From: Paraburkholderia elongata
Lineage (GTDB): Bacteria > Pseudomonadota > Gammaproteobacteria > Burkholderiales > Burkholderiaceae
NCBI RefSeq assembly: GCF_013177735.1
Contig: NZ_WOEZ01000159.1
Span: forward strand, 1-49,176
Length of the DNA: 49,176 nucleotides
Direction: 5' to 3'
This document shows, one piece after another, positions 16,656 through 24,321 of the stretch (position 1 is its first letter; each line of letters starts with the position of its first letter). Below the pieces are notes generated by a model that was not told the DNA's origin, made no database searches, and saw nothing but the letters and a program-made list of their open reading frames with translations. The translations under genes and the position numbers were made by a program.

Positions 16656-18059
16656 TCAAACCTTATACCCAATCCGAACCCCACCCCAATGCCGCCCGGC
16701 AACAAACACGGGCGCCGACGCATCCTTCATCAAAACAAACTGCGCGCCGCCCATATCGCGCCGATACGTCTGCAACAAAAATTTCTTAACATGCGAAGCA
16801 GCCGCAATCCCAGTACGATCATCGAACATCCGCCGATTCCGGCAATTCGCCATATTCCACACAACATCCTCGCGCTGCGGCAAAGAAAACTTCAGATTAT
16901 GCGTAGGCAGATAACCGCGCACATCGACAGCAGCACAAAACGCAACGCGTGGATCAAGCCCGAATAACGGCTCCTGAATCGCGGGCAAAACCCGATCGGT
17001 AAAAGCGGTAAACCGGGTAACGAACTGAGCCGGATTGCTCCCTGCAACGGGTACATAGTGTTGATCGAACAGATCCTCAATCGACACTTCGCCCCGAGCA
17101 ACGGCCGTCTCGAACACCTTGCTCACCGCGGCCGCGGCCCGCTGCACGGCTTCGATAAACCGCGTATCCGTCGTCTCTACCCCCGTTGCAGCGGTCAACT
17201 CGATCAACGTCTCGGACACGCCGAGCAAATTCCCCAGGCGGTCCTTCGCCTGGACGAAGTTCTCGCTCGAATCTTCGACGCCGCTCGCCATCTCCAGCAC
17301 CTGCGCCTCAAGCCCGTTGCACTGCGTTTCGATCTCGCCGGTCAATGCGGCGATCTGTCCAGCCTCGTCGTTGAGCTGCGTAATCGCATCGCCCGTCGCA
17401 TGCACGACGTCGCCGATCTTGCGGGTGCCTTCGCGTACCCGGTGCGCGCGCGCCGTGTTCACCGAGCCCTCGTTGATCAACTGCTCGGTCTGCTGAGTGA
17501 GCTGCGCCAGCGTCGTCTCGATCTGGCCGGTCGCCTGCGCGGTCTTCGCGGACAGGTTCTTCACCTCGGCTGCCACTACCGCGAAACTCTTGCCGGAGTC
17601 GCCGGCGCGCGCGGCTTCGATCGCGGCGTTCAGCGCCAGCAAATGCGTCTGGCGGGCGATCAGCGAAATCTCCTCGGAGACACGGCTCACATGCGCCAAC
17701 GCGCTGCGCAGCGCGCCAATCTGACTCTCGATCACCGTCACGCCTTCCACCAGCCCGTGGATGTCGGCGAGCGACGCGTCCAGCGTCTGCTGCGACGCCT
17801 GAACGCCGGTTGCGGCTTCAGCCGATACGCTGCGCATTTCGCGTGCGGCAGTGGCAATGCGATGGTTGCCCGCGAGCGTCTGCGCGGCGGATTCGCGCAG
17901 TGCACGACATACCTGCGCCTAGTGCTGCACACGTGCGGCAACCTCTTCGACGTGGCCCGATACGTCGCAGATTTCAATTCCCAGTTTGCCGGCTTGCGCG
18001 GCAATATCGCCGACGACCGTTTGTGAACGGCCGGCCCGGCGAAAGCTGAAACGCGTCAT
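16656..18059 (-). pseudogene. Soluble methyl-accepting chemotaxis protein with in-frame amber codon
   Basis: The frame from ATG 18059 (AAGGAG Shine-Dalgarno 8 bp upstream) would encode 467 residues. Codon 47, at 17921-17919, is TAG, probably from a CAG glutamine; coding sequence continues in the same frame on both sides. Downstream lies a cytoplasmic MCP signalling domain with the hairpin tip ARQTHLLALNAAIEAARAG and SFAVVAAEVKNLSAKT. A C-terminal sensor-like domain follows, with YVPVAGSNPAQF, RVAFCAAVDVRGYLPTHN and NCRNRRMFDDRTG. No membrane segment is visible, so the receptor would be cytosolic. A shortened protein from an internal start (ATG 17837) keeping the signalling tip is possible. 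The 3' end is T-rich in codon use and stops 6 bp from the palindromic element. Confidence 0.85.
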
Positions 18060-18321
18060 GCTGGTCTCCTTGATGGCGCGGTTGGTGCAGTCAATTAGCG
18101 CGGTCACCTAGTGCGGATGCCACGTCTTCTCGAAGTATTGACGGCAAACTTTCAAACAACTTGATCCGGGGTATCCCGTGGTCGTTATGATGTGGGATCC
18201 GGCAGGGCGCTGACGCGGCAAGGTGCGCGGCACCCGTGCAACGACCCGCCCCGAGACGGGCACGGCCTTGCAAGTGGCTGTGCCAGCCATTTCTCGCAGC
18301 CCTTCCTCTCACCAGCGGACC

Positions 18322-18438
18322 ATGATCGACTCCTTCGCGCGCGTTTCAGGCTGGCAGCAACTCGCTCACCTGTGGGAGCTGATCGTGACGCTCTGCAAAT
18401 TTCTCTGGGCCCTGCTGCGTTTGCTCGGCGGCGCTTGA
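18322..18438 (+). CDS. Possible small hydrophobic peptide (38 aa)
   Basis: ATG 18322 opens a 38-residue frame with a short polar start followed by a strongly hydrophobic helix from about residue 16 to 35 (LWELIVTLCKFLWALLRLL). Such a profile fits a small inner-membrane peptide, but the Shine-Dalgarno is poor and no relative is known to me. It may be chance. Confidence 0.3.
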   Translation: MIDSFARVSGWQQLAHLWELIVTLCKFLWALLRLLGGA

Positions 18439-18472
18439 ATATCGCCGTGAATCGCGCTCCTCACTTGCAACG

Positions 18473-18500
18473 TTGACAAACTGACGAGAATTCCTAAGCT
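18473..18500 (+). promoter_or_regulatory. Sigma-70-like promoter for the methanethiol oxidase family gene
   Basis: A consensus TTGACA (18473-18478) and TAAGCT (18495-18500) are 16 bp apart. The predicted start lies about 70 bp before the gene's ATG. Confidence 0.5.
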
Positions 18501-18577
18501 GAAAACAGTGCCCGATAAGGTTAATGAACACTCGGATGTCCTGCGCTCCGAACCACATAGCCAAGGAGAGTCCCGTC

Positions 18578-19984
18578 ATGGGAATGCGCCCAGATCCTAC
18601 GTTCCACGCATCGCCGAAACTCGCGATGGATGCGCCAGCAGAAGACTTCGCCTACACGTTACTGCTCAGCCCCGATTTCTCGCAGCCCGACGCTCTCGCC
18701 GTCATCGACGTGAAGCCCGGATCACCGACCTACAGTCAGGTGGTTCACACGGTGCCGGTACCCAACAAGGGGGACGAATTTCACCACTTCGGATGGAATG
18801 CCTGCTCATCGTCACTGTCGCCGCTGACCGGTCACGCGTTCCTCGAACGGCGCTATCTGATCATTCCGGGGATGCGCTCCTCGCGCATCTACATCGTGGA
18901 CACCAAGCCCCATCCGACCCAGGCGCGAATCCACAAGATCATCGAACCCGAGGAAATCTTCCGCAAGACAGGCTACTCGCGTCCGCACACGGTCCATTGC
19001 GGGCCTGAAGGAATCTACGTCAGCACGCTCGGTGGCGGTGGGAAGGATGGCACAGACGGCCCCCCGGGCATCTTCATCATGGACTGCCAGACTTTCGATG
19101 TCCTCGGCCGCTGGGAGATCGACCGCGGGTCGCAGGAGAAACATTACGATTTCTGGTGGAACCTGCCGCGCGACTACATGGTGTCGAGCGAGTGGGCGTT
19201 GCCGCCGCAATTCGAGAACGGGATCGTCCCCGAAGATCTTCTGTCGAACAAGTATGGGCACCGCATCCACTTCTGGGATCTGCGGGCGAGGCGCAACGTG
19301 CAGACGATCGACCTCGGCGCGAACCACCAGATGGCGCTCGAAGTGCGGCCTGCGCACGATCCCAGCCGGGAGTACGGCTTCATCGGCGTGGTGGTCGACA
19401 CGACGAACCTTGAAGGGTCGATCTGGACCTGGTGGCGGGAAGGGGGGAAGTTCCACATCGAGAAGACCGCGACCATTTCGCCTGAGGCCGCAGCCACGGA
19501 ACTGCTTCCACCGCTCCTTCAGGGATTCGGCGCGGTGCCACCACTCGTCACCGATATCGATCTCTCTATCGACGACAAATTCCTGTACGTCGCCTGTTGG
19601 GGAACCGGCGAGATGCGCCAGTACGACGTGACGGAACCCCGCAAGCCGAAGCTCACGGGATCGGTCCACATCGGCGGGATCGTACGGCGCACGCCTCACC
19701 CGAACGGTAAAACCTTTGCGGGTGGTCCGCAGATGGTCGAGATCAGCCGCGACGGGAAGCGGGTCTACTGGACTAACTCGCTCTACTCGACGTGGGACAA
19801 CGAGTTCTATCCGGACGGTGTGCCCGCGGCACAGGTCATGGCCCGGGCTGAACCTGGTGGCGGCCTTGCGCTGGCCGACGACTACTGGGTAGCCTTTCCC
19901 GACGGATACCGAGCTCACCAGATCCGGCTCGAAGGCGGAGACTGTTCGACAGATTCGTTCTGCTACCCGTCGGTGGGGACTTGA
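18578..19984 (+). CDS. Selenium-binding protein 56 / methanethiol oxidase family protein
   Basis: This 468-residue protein spans the whole SBP56 (SELENBP1/MtoX) beta-propeller family. Members oxidise methanethiol to formaldehyde, H2S and H2O2, using copper in the bacterial enzyme. Conserved blocks include DEFHHFGWNACSS (about residues 66-78), RPHTVHCGPEG, the YDFWWNLPRDYMVSSEWA block, and LSIDDKFLYVACWGTGEMRQYD. Start ATG 18578 has AAGGAG 9 bp upstream. Compared from memory with human SELENBP1, the Cys57 position is Ser53 here and the CSSC motif reads C76-S-S-S79, so two family cysteines are missing while the histidines are kept. No signal peptide is visible, unlike periplasmic MtoX. It overlaps the next gene by 4 bp. 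Confidence 0.88.
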   Translation: MGMRPDPTFHASPKLAMDAPAEDFAYTLLLSPDFSQPDALAVIDVKPGSPTYSQVVHTVPVPNKGDEFHHFGWNACSSSLSPLTGHAFLERRYLIIPGMRSSRIYIVDTKPHPTQARIHKIIEPEEIFRKTGYSRPHTVHCGPEGIYVSTLGGGGKDGTDGPPGIFIMDCQTFDVLGRWEIDRGSQEKHYDFWWNLPRDYMVSSEWALPPQFENGIVPEDLLSNKYGHRIHFWDLRARRNVQTIDLGANHQMALEVRPAHDPSREYGFIGVVVDTTNLEGSIWTWWREGGKFHIEKTATISPEAAATELLPPLLQGFGAVPPLVTDIDLSIDDKFLYVACWGTGEMRQYDVTEPRKPKLTGSVHIGGIVRRTPHPNGKTFAGGPQMVEISRDGKRVYWTNSLYSTWDNEFYPDGVPAAQVMARAEPGGGLALADDYWVAFPDGYRAHQIRLEGGDCSTDSFCYPSVGT

Positions 19985-20667
19985 TTGCGGGCGGCTGGCC
20001 GCAGACCGGCCTTTGGTTAGCCGTTGCGGCGAGTGGTCTCTATCACGGGCTCAACCCGGCAATGGGATGGCCGCTCGCCGTTTCGAGCGGGCTGATGGAC
20101 AGACGTGCACGGGCGCTGTTCTCCGCGCTCTTATATCTCGCGGCGGGGCACGTGTTGGCCATGTTCGTGGTGATGGTGCCCTTCGCCATGCTTGCGATCC
20201 TGCTCGCCTGGCAGCGCGAGATCCAGATCGGCGCGAGTGTGCTGGTCATCGGATTTGGCGTCTTCCTTCTGATCTGGCGGCGCCATCCTCGTGTACTCGC
20301 GCGGATCCCACCGTCGCGGCTCGCGCTCTGGTCCTTCGCCGTTGCCATCGCGCACGGCGCAGGACTGATGCTTGTGCCGATCTACCTCGGCCTTTGCCGG
20401 TCCTACGACATGGATCAAGGGCATCGGGCCGCGCGGGCCCTGATCGACGCGAATCTGGGCATGGCGCTGCTTGTCTCCGGCGTCCATGCCACCGCCATGA
20501 TCGCGGTCGGCGGACTCCTCGCCTGGTTGGTCTACCGCTACCTGGGGCTGAAGTTCGTGTCACGGAGCTGGTTCAATCTGGACGCAGTCTGGGCATCGAG
20601 CCTCATCCTGGTGGGCATGCTCTCATTGGCGTTCAATACCGCGATACCAGGCGGCGCGGGGGGATAG
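19981..20667 (+). CDS. Polytopic inner membrane protein partnered with the SBP56-family gene
   Basis: This 228-residue protein has about six hydrophobic helices. It starts at TTG 19981 inside the stop of the preceding gene (TTGA overlap), which implies coupled translation and a shared task. Two helices begin with histidine motifs: LYHGLNPAMGWPL near residue 20 and AHGAGLMLVP near residue 122. Such His-rich helix starts recall NicO/RcnA-like or HupE/UreJ-like metal transporters, but I cannot place it in a family. Metal (copper) supply to the SBP56 enzyme is an attractive but unproved role. Confidence 0.75.
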   Translation: MIAGGWPQTGLWLAVAASGLYHGLNPAMGWPLAVSSGLMDRRARALFSALLYLAAGHVLAMFVVMVPFAMLAILLAWQREIQIGASVLVIGFGVFLLIWRRHPRVLARIPPSRLALWSFAVAIAHGAGLMLVPIYLGLCRSYDMDQGHRAARALIDANLGMALLVSGVHATAMIAVGGLLAWLVYRYLGLKFVSRSWFNLDAVWASSLILVGMLSLAFNTAIPGGAGG

Positions 20668-20715
20668 CCGTTGGCTTGTGGTGCCACACGGCATCGCCCG
20701 ATGGGTCTGCATAAA

Positions 20716-21705
20716 TCAGCTGGAGACGCGCACTGCGCCTGCCGTTACCGGAGCAGCCGCGGCGCTCGTGTCGAGAAACGCGCGCAGATCGGTCATTACG
20801 CGCTCGGGCGCTTCTTCCATCGGAATGTGACCGAGTCCCGGGTACATCACCGATTTCGCGCCTGGAATGCGGCTCGCAAATTCGGCCGCGTGCGCAGGTG
20901 GGATCCAGCGATCCTTTGCTCCCCACAGGACCAGCGACGGCACCTTCAGCGTCTTCAGCACGTCGGTATCGACGTCCTTGAAGTCGAGCGTCGGCACCAT
21001 CTTGCCGATCGCCGTGCGGGTGCCTTCGCCATGGAAGAATTCGATGTAACTCCGCAGCGTCGCCGCATCGAGCTTGCGCGGATCGCCATACACGTTGCGT
21101 ACCGCGCTCTTGATAATGACTTCGGGCAGCCACCACGGCGAACTGACCCGCACCAGCGCGCTATTGAAGAGGCCGATGTAAATCGGCAGCTTCATCGGAA
21201 AACCGGCCGAGTCGATCAATACGAGCCGTTCGACGGCCTCGCGATGGCGCACCGCGTAGTCCCACGAAATCAGGCCGCCGAGCGAGTTGCCGATCAGCGT
21301 CGCGCGCGTGATGCCGAGTGCCTGCATGAACGTGTCGATGAAACGCCGGTAGGTTGGCAGGTTCATCGTTTCGATTTCGCCGGCGCTCGAGCGCAGTGGT
21401 CCGGTCACGCCGAACGGCGGCAGATCGAGGCGGATCACGCGATGCTCGCGCTTGAGTTCGTCTGCGACGCGATTCCACGTATGCAACGAAGATGCGAAAC
21501 CGTGAATCATTACGATCGTGTCGCCGCTGCCTTCATCGACATAGTGCACGTCGGCGCCCATGACTTTGACGAACTTCGAACCGCTTTGTGTATAGCGCCG
21601 CTGCAGTTCGGCGCGCGGCACGCTGGTGATGCCGAGGCGCGCGGCGAGCGAGCGGGGCGCCAGTGGCGCTGTTGATGCGGGCGTTGCGGATTCGATGCTT
21701 GCCAT
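20716..21705 (-). CDS. Alpha/beta hydrolase (esterase-like)
   Basis: This 329-residue alpha/beta-hydrolase has an oxyanion-hole HGF at residues 68-70, nucleophile elbow GNSLGG with S141, acid D265 (GAKDRW) and base H293 (GLGHIP). There is no signal peptide. The gene follows a Baeyer-Villiger type monooxygenase on the same strand. Such pairs often act in sequence, the monooxygenase turning a ketone into an ester or lactone and the hydrolase opening it; that pathway is inferred from the pairing. ATG 21705 is preceded by AGGGAG (Shine-Dalgarno). Confidence 0.88.
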   Translation of the reverse strand: MASIESATPASTAPLAPRSLAARLGITSVPRAELQRRYTQSGSKFVKVMGADVHYVDEGSGDTIVMIHGFASSLHTWNRVADELKREHRVIRLDLPPFGVTGPLRSSAGEIETMNLPTYRRFIDTFMQALGITRATLIGNSLGGLISWDYAVRHREAVERLVLIDSAGFPMKLPIYIGLFNSALVRVSSPWWLPEVIIKSAVRNVYGDPRKLDAATLRSYIEFFHGEGTRTAIGKMVPTLDFKDVDTDVLKTLKVPSLVLWGAKDRWIPPAHAAEFASRIPGAKSVMYPGLGHIPMEEAPERVMTDLRAFLDTSAAAAPVTAGAVRVSS

Positions 21706-21730
21706 GGTTGTTGTCTCCCTTTAGTTCGAG

Positions 21731-21856
21731 TTAGATCGCGTCTGCCTGAGCCTGAGCCTCAGCGGCAGCCTTAGCCCTAGCCTTAGCCTTAGCGGCAGCG
21801 TCTGCCTTAGTGGCAGCGACAGCATCTGCCTCCGCCTCCGCCTCGCGAGCAGCCCC
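21731..21856 (-). repeat. Low-complexity hexamer-rich tract, possibly a detached Ala/Lys-rich coding tail
   Basis: On the plus strand this is a run of GCCTTA, GCCTGA and GCCTCC type hexamers. Read on the minus strand in one frame it stays open for about 40 codons as an Ala/Glu/Lys/Gln-rich sequence (KAKARAKAAAEAQAQADAI) ending in TAA at 21731. That frame is not the frame of the upstream monooxygenase, which stops at 21876. It may be a frameshifted C-terminal extension or only a simple-sequence expansion. Confidence 0.5.
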
Positions 21857-21875
21857 TCAGCCGCTGCACGCGGCC

Positions 21876-23366
21876 TTAAGGCGCGAAGCGATAATCGTGC
21901 GGCCGCACACGCCGCGTGCGTTTGCGAAAGCTAAACGTGAAGCCCGGCCACAGCGCTGTAACCTTGCCGCTCTTCGTCTGATACCAGCTATGGCAGCCGC
22001 TGACCCACACGGAGTGCTGCATCTGCTTTTGCAGACGCTCATTGAAATCGCGCTGGACGTCCGGGCGCAGGGTCATCGTGCGAGCCTTGCGTCGGCGCAA
22101 TATGCGCAGGCAATCGGCGATGTACCGCACTTGCGACTCGATCATGTAGATCATCGAGTTGTGCCCGAGCCCGGTGTTCGGACCGACGATCATGAAGAAG
22201 TTCGGGAAGTTGGCGACGCTGGTGCCGAGGTAGGCTTCCGGCCCATCGCGCAGCCACATTGCGCCGAGATCGGCGCCGTCGAGGCCGGTCACATCGAATG
22301 GCGCGCCCACGTCGTTGACCTGAAAGCCCGTGCCGCAGATGATCGCGTCGGCCTGGTGATGCGCGCCGTCGTCAGTGACAATGCCGTCGGAGACGATTTC
22401 GCGGATGCCGGTCGTCACCACGTCGACGTTCGGTTGGCCAAGTGCCGGATAGTAATCGCTCGACAACAGCACGCGCTTGCAACCGAGCCGGTAGTTCGGC
22501 GTCACCTTGGCGCGTAGCGCGGGGTCCTTGACGCGCCGTTCCAGGTAGCTCAGACCGAACTTCATCGGCAATTTCATCAGCTTCGGATTGACGACGAACG
22601 CAATCGCGCGCGATTCGAGCTGCCAGTAGATCGCGCTGCGCACGAAGTGCTGCGTGAACGGCAGATGCCGGAACAGCCAATGCGCGCGTGGACCGATCGG
22701 CTTGTTTGGCTTCGGCATGATCCATGGGGCAGTGCGCTGGAACAGTTCGAGTTGCGCGACGCGCGGCTGGATCTGCGGCACGAACTGGATCGCGCTGGCG
22801 CCAGTGCCGATCACCGCGACGCGCTTGCCTTCGAGCGGATACTTGTGGTCCCAGCGCGCCGAATGAAACAGCTTGCCTTCAAAACGTTCGAGCCCCGCGA
22901 TCTGCGGCATAGCCGGCCGCGATAGCGGACCGCTCGCCGCGATCACCACATCGGCCTCCATGCTTTCGCGCGTGCCGTTCGAGTCGATCTCGACTTGCCA
23001 CGTTTGCCGCGCTTCGTCGAAACGAGCCGAGGCCACGCTCGCATTGCAACGCACATAGCGGTCGACGCCGTATTTGCGCGCGCAATGCTTGAGGTAAGCG
23101 AAGATCTCCGCCTGGCCGCCGAACGCACGTGACCACGCCGGATTCGGTTCGAACGAAAACGAATACAGATGCGACGGCACATCGCAGGCCGCGCCGGGAT
23201 AGGTGTTGTCGCGCCACGTGCCGCCAATATCGCCGGCGGCCTCGTACACGGTGAATGACGTGATGCCCATCTGCAGAAGGCGGATCGCCATGCCGATGCC
23301 CGCAAACCCGCTGCCGACAATGGCGATGCGTGGCGCGGCGGGTTGGGCAGTTGAGGCAGGCGTCAC
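21876..23366 (-). CDS. Flavin-containing / Baeyer-Villiger type monooxygenase
   Basis: This 496-residue FAD- and NADPH-dependent monooxygenase has the FAD Rossmann motif GSGFAG at residues 18-23 and the Baeyer-Villiger fingerprint FEGKLFHSARW at 162-172. The NADPH-binding motif GTGASA starts at about residue 187, and a conserved GTGFQ segment occurs late in the protein. The enzyme should insert oxygen next to a carbonyl group or oxidise a soft heteroatom; the substrate is unknown. It heads a two-gene minus-strand unit with the hydrolase at 20716 and is divergent from a TetR gene that probably represses it. Confidence 0.92.
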   Translation of the reverse strand: MTPASTAQPAAPRIAIVGSGFAGIGMAIRLLQMGITSFTVYEAAGDIGGTWRDNTYPGAACDVPSHLYSFSFEPNPAWSRAFGGQAEIFAYLKHCARKYGVDRYVRCNASVASARFDEARQTWQVEIDSNGTRESMEADVVIAASGPLSRPAMPQIAGLERFEGKLFHSARWDHKYPLEGKRVAVIGTGASAIQFVPQIQPRVAQLELFQRTAPWIMPKPNKPIGPRAHWLFRHLPFTQHFVRSAIYWQLESRAIAFVVNPKLMKLPMKFGLSYLERRVKDPALRAKVTPNYRLGCKRVLLSSDYYPALGQPNVDVVTTGIREIVSDGIVTDDGAHHQADAIICGTGFQVNDVGAPFDVTGLDGADLGAMWLRDGPEAYLGTSVANFPNFFMIVGPNTGLGHNSMIYMIESQVRYIADCLRILRRRKARTMTLRPDVQRDFNERLQKQMQHSVWVSGCHSWYQTKSGKVTALWPGFTFSFRKRTRRVRPHDYRFAP

Positions 23367-23397
23367 GGCGGGTCTCCGGGGTAGGCAAAATTCGGGT

Positions 23398-23445
23398 GTC
23401 TACATATGTCTACACCGCATAACGCGCAGGGTAGACAACTGTACA
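23398..23445. promoter_or_regulatory. Candidate TetR operator between the monooxygenase and its regulator
   Basis: GTCTAC occurs at 23398-23403 and 23408-23413, and its complement GTAGAC at 23431-23436, next to a TGTACA palindrome (23440-23445). The cluster lies between the divergent monooxygenase and TetR genes and is a plausible autoregulated operator. Confidence 0.45.
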
Positions 23446-23510
23446 CTTCGCGTCAAGATCGTTTAGAGTACGACTATTAAACGCACGAGCCGCGCTCTGA
23501 CTGAAAGCTC

Positions 23511-24200
23511 ATGAACCCTGTACCTGAAGCGGCGCCCACCGCCGACCATGGCGCTGTTGCCGGGCAGGACCTTGCGCCCGGCAAGCGCAAACTGATCGAG
23601 GCCGCGTTGCGTCTGACCGCGGGCGGGCGCAACTTTGCAAGCCTGGGCCTGCGCGAACTGGCGCGCGAGGCAGGGTTGAATCCCAATACGTTCTACCGTC
23701 ATTTCGACACGCTCGACGACCTGGCGCGCGAGGCGGTCGAATCGGTGAGCCGCCGCTTGCGGCCGATGCTGCGGCGCGAGCGCTGGCTGGCCGCGCACGA
23801 CGAGCCGCAAAGCGTGCCGCGTCGCGCGTGTGTGGCGTTCTTTGCGTTTGCGCTGGAGAATCGCGAGGCATTTCTGAGCGCGCTGGCCGAGTATCACGGC
23901 ACCTCGCGGGCGCTGCGTGAAGCGGTGCGGGCGAACCTCCACGAGGTGTCGGCGGAAATGGCGGACGACGTCGTGCAGTTGGAGCTGATGCCGACGCTCG
24001 CTCGCGCCACCGTCGACGAAGTCTGCACGCAGATCGTGCTGCAGCTGTTTCATCTGTCGGCGGAGTACATCAACGGGGATGCCGCGCGTCAGGAAGCGCT
24101 GGTCGCGTATTCGGAGCGTTTCATCGTCCGATTGTTCGCGGGCTCGGTGCTGCTGGCGCAACATGAGCCGGTTAAGGCGCTCGCGTCAGGGAGGACGTAA
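23511..24200 (+). CDS. TetR/AcrR family transcriptional regulator (FabR-like)
   Basis: This 229-residue regulator has an N-terminal helix-turn-helix at about residues 27-72 (LGLRELAREAGLNPNTFYRHFDTLDDL). The YRHF and LDDL pattern and the C-terminal domain resemble FabR, a repressor linked to fatty-acid unsaturation. Divergent placement suggests it controls the monooxygenase-hydrolase pair and itself. Start ATG 23511 has a CTGAAAGC leader with weak Shine-Dalgarno. The gene ends before a strong terminator. Confidence 0.88.
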   Translation: MNPVPEAAPTADHGAVAGQDLAPGKRKLIEAALRLTAGGRNFASLGLRELAREAGLNPNTFYRHFDTLDDLAREAVESVSRRLRPMLRRERWLAAHDEPQSVPRRACVAFFAFALENREAFLSALAEYHGTSRALREAVRANLHEVSAEMADDVVQLELMPTLARATVDEVCTQIVLQLFHLSAEYINGDAARQEALVAYSERFIVRLFAGSVLLAQHEPVKALASGRT

Positions 24201-24235
24201 AGGGAATGCAGGGAATCAAGGGAATCGACATAAAA

Positions 24236-24262
24236 AAACAGGCTCCGTGCAGGAGCCTGTTT
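24236..24262. terminator. Bidirectional intrinsic terminator
   Basis: An 11-bp perfect stem AAACAGGCTCC/GGAGCCTGTTT is flanked by an A-run on the left and T on the right. It separates the TetR gene from the convergent TPR gene. Confidence 0.92.
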
Positions 24263-24321
24263 TCATTGCAGCTTGATTGATCAGCGTTTGATTGACTGCA
24301 TCTCAAGCAGCGCTGTGTTTC

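Larger units (their letters stand above)
18060..18577. other. Intergenic region between mcp and the methanethiol oxidase family gene
   Basis: This 518-bp region carries the divergent promoters. It includes the sigma-70-like site at 18473 and a possible small membrane-peptide frame at 18322. A GC-rich imperfect hairpin lies around 18270-18295 (GGCAcGGCC... GGCTGTGCC). Nothing else is recognised. Confidence 0.4.

Noticed and set aside
16552..16914. Short open frames beginning MPAPHRGDAN at the ends of both palindromic elements (also near 16005, 31699 and 32246)
   Set aside because: They arise from the inverted arms and diverge into different frames outside; no ribosome site, no domain. Treated as repeat by-products.
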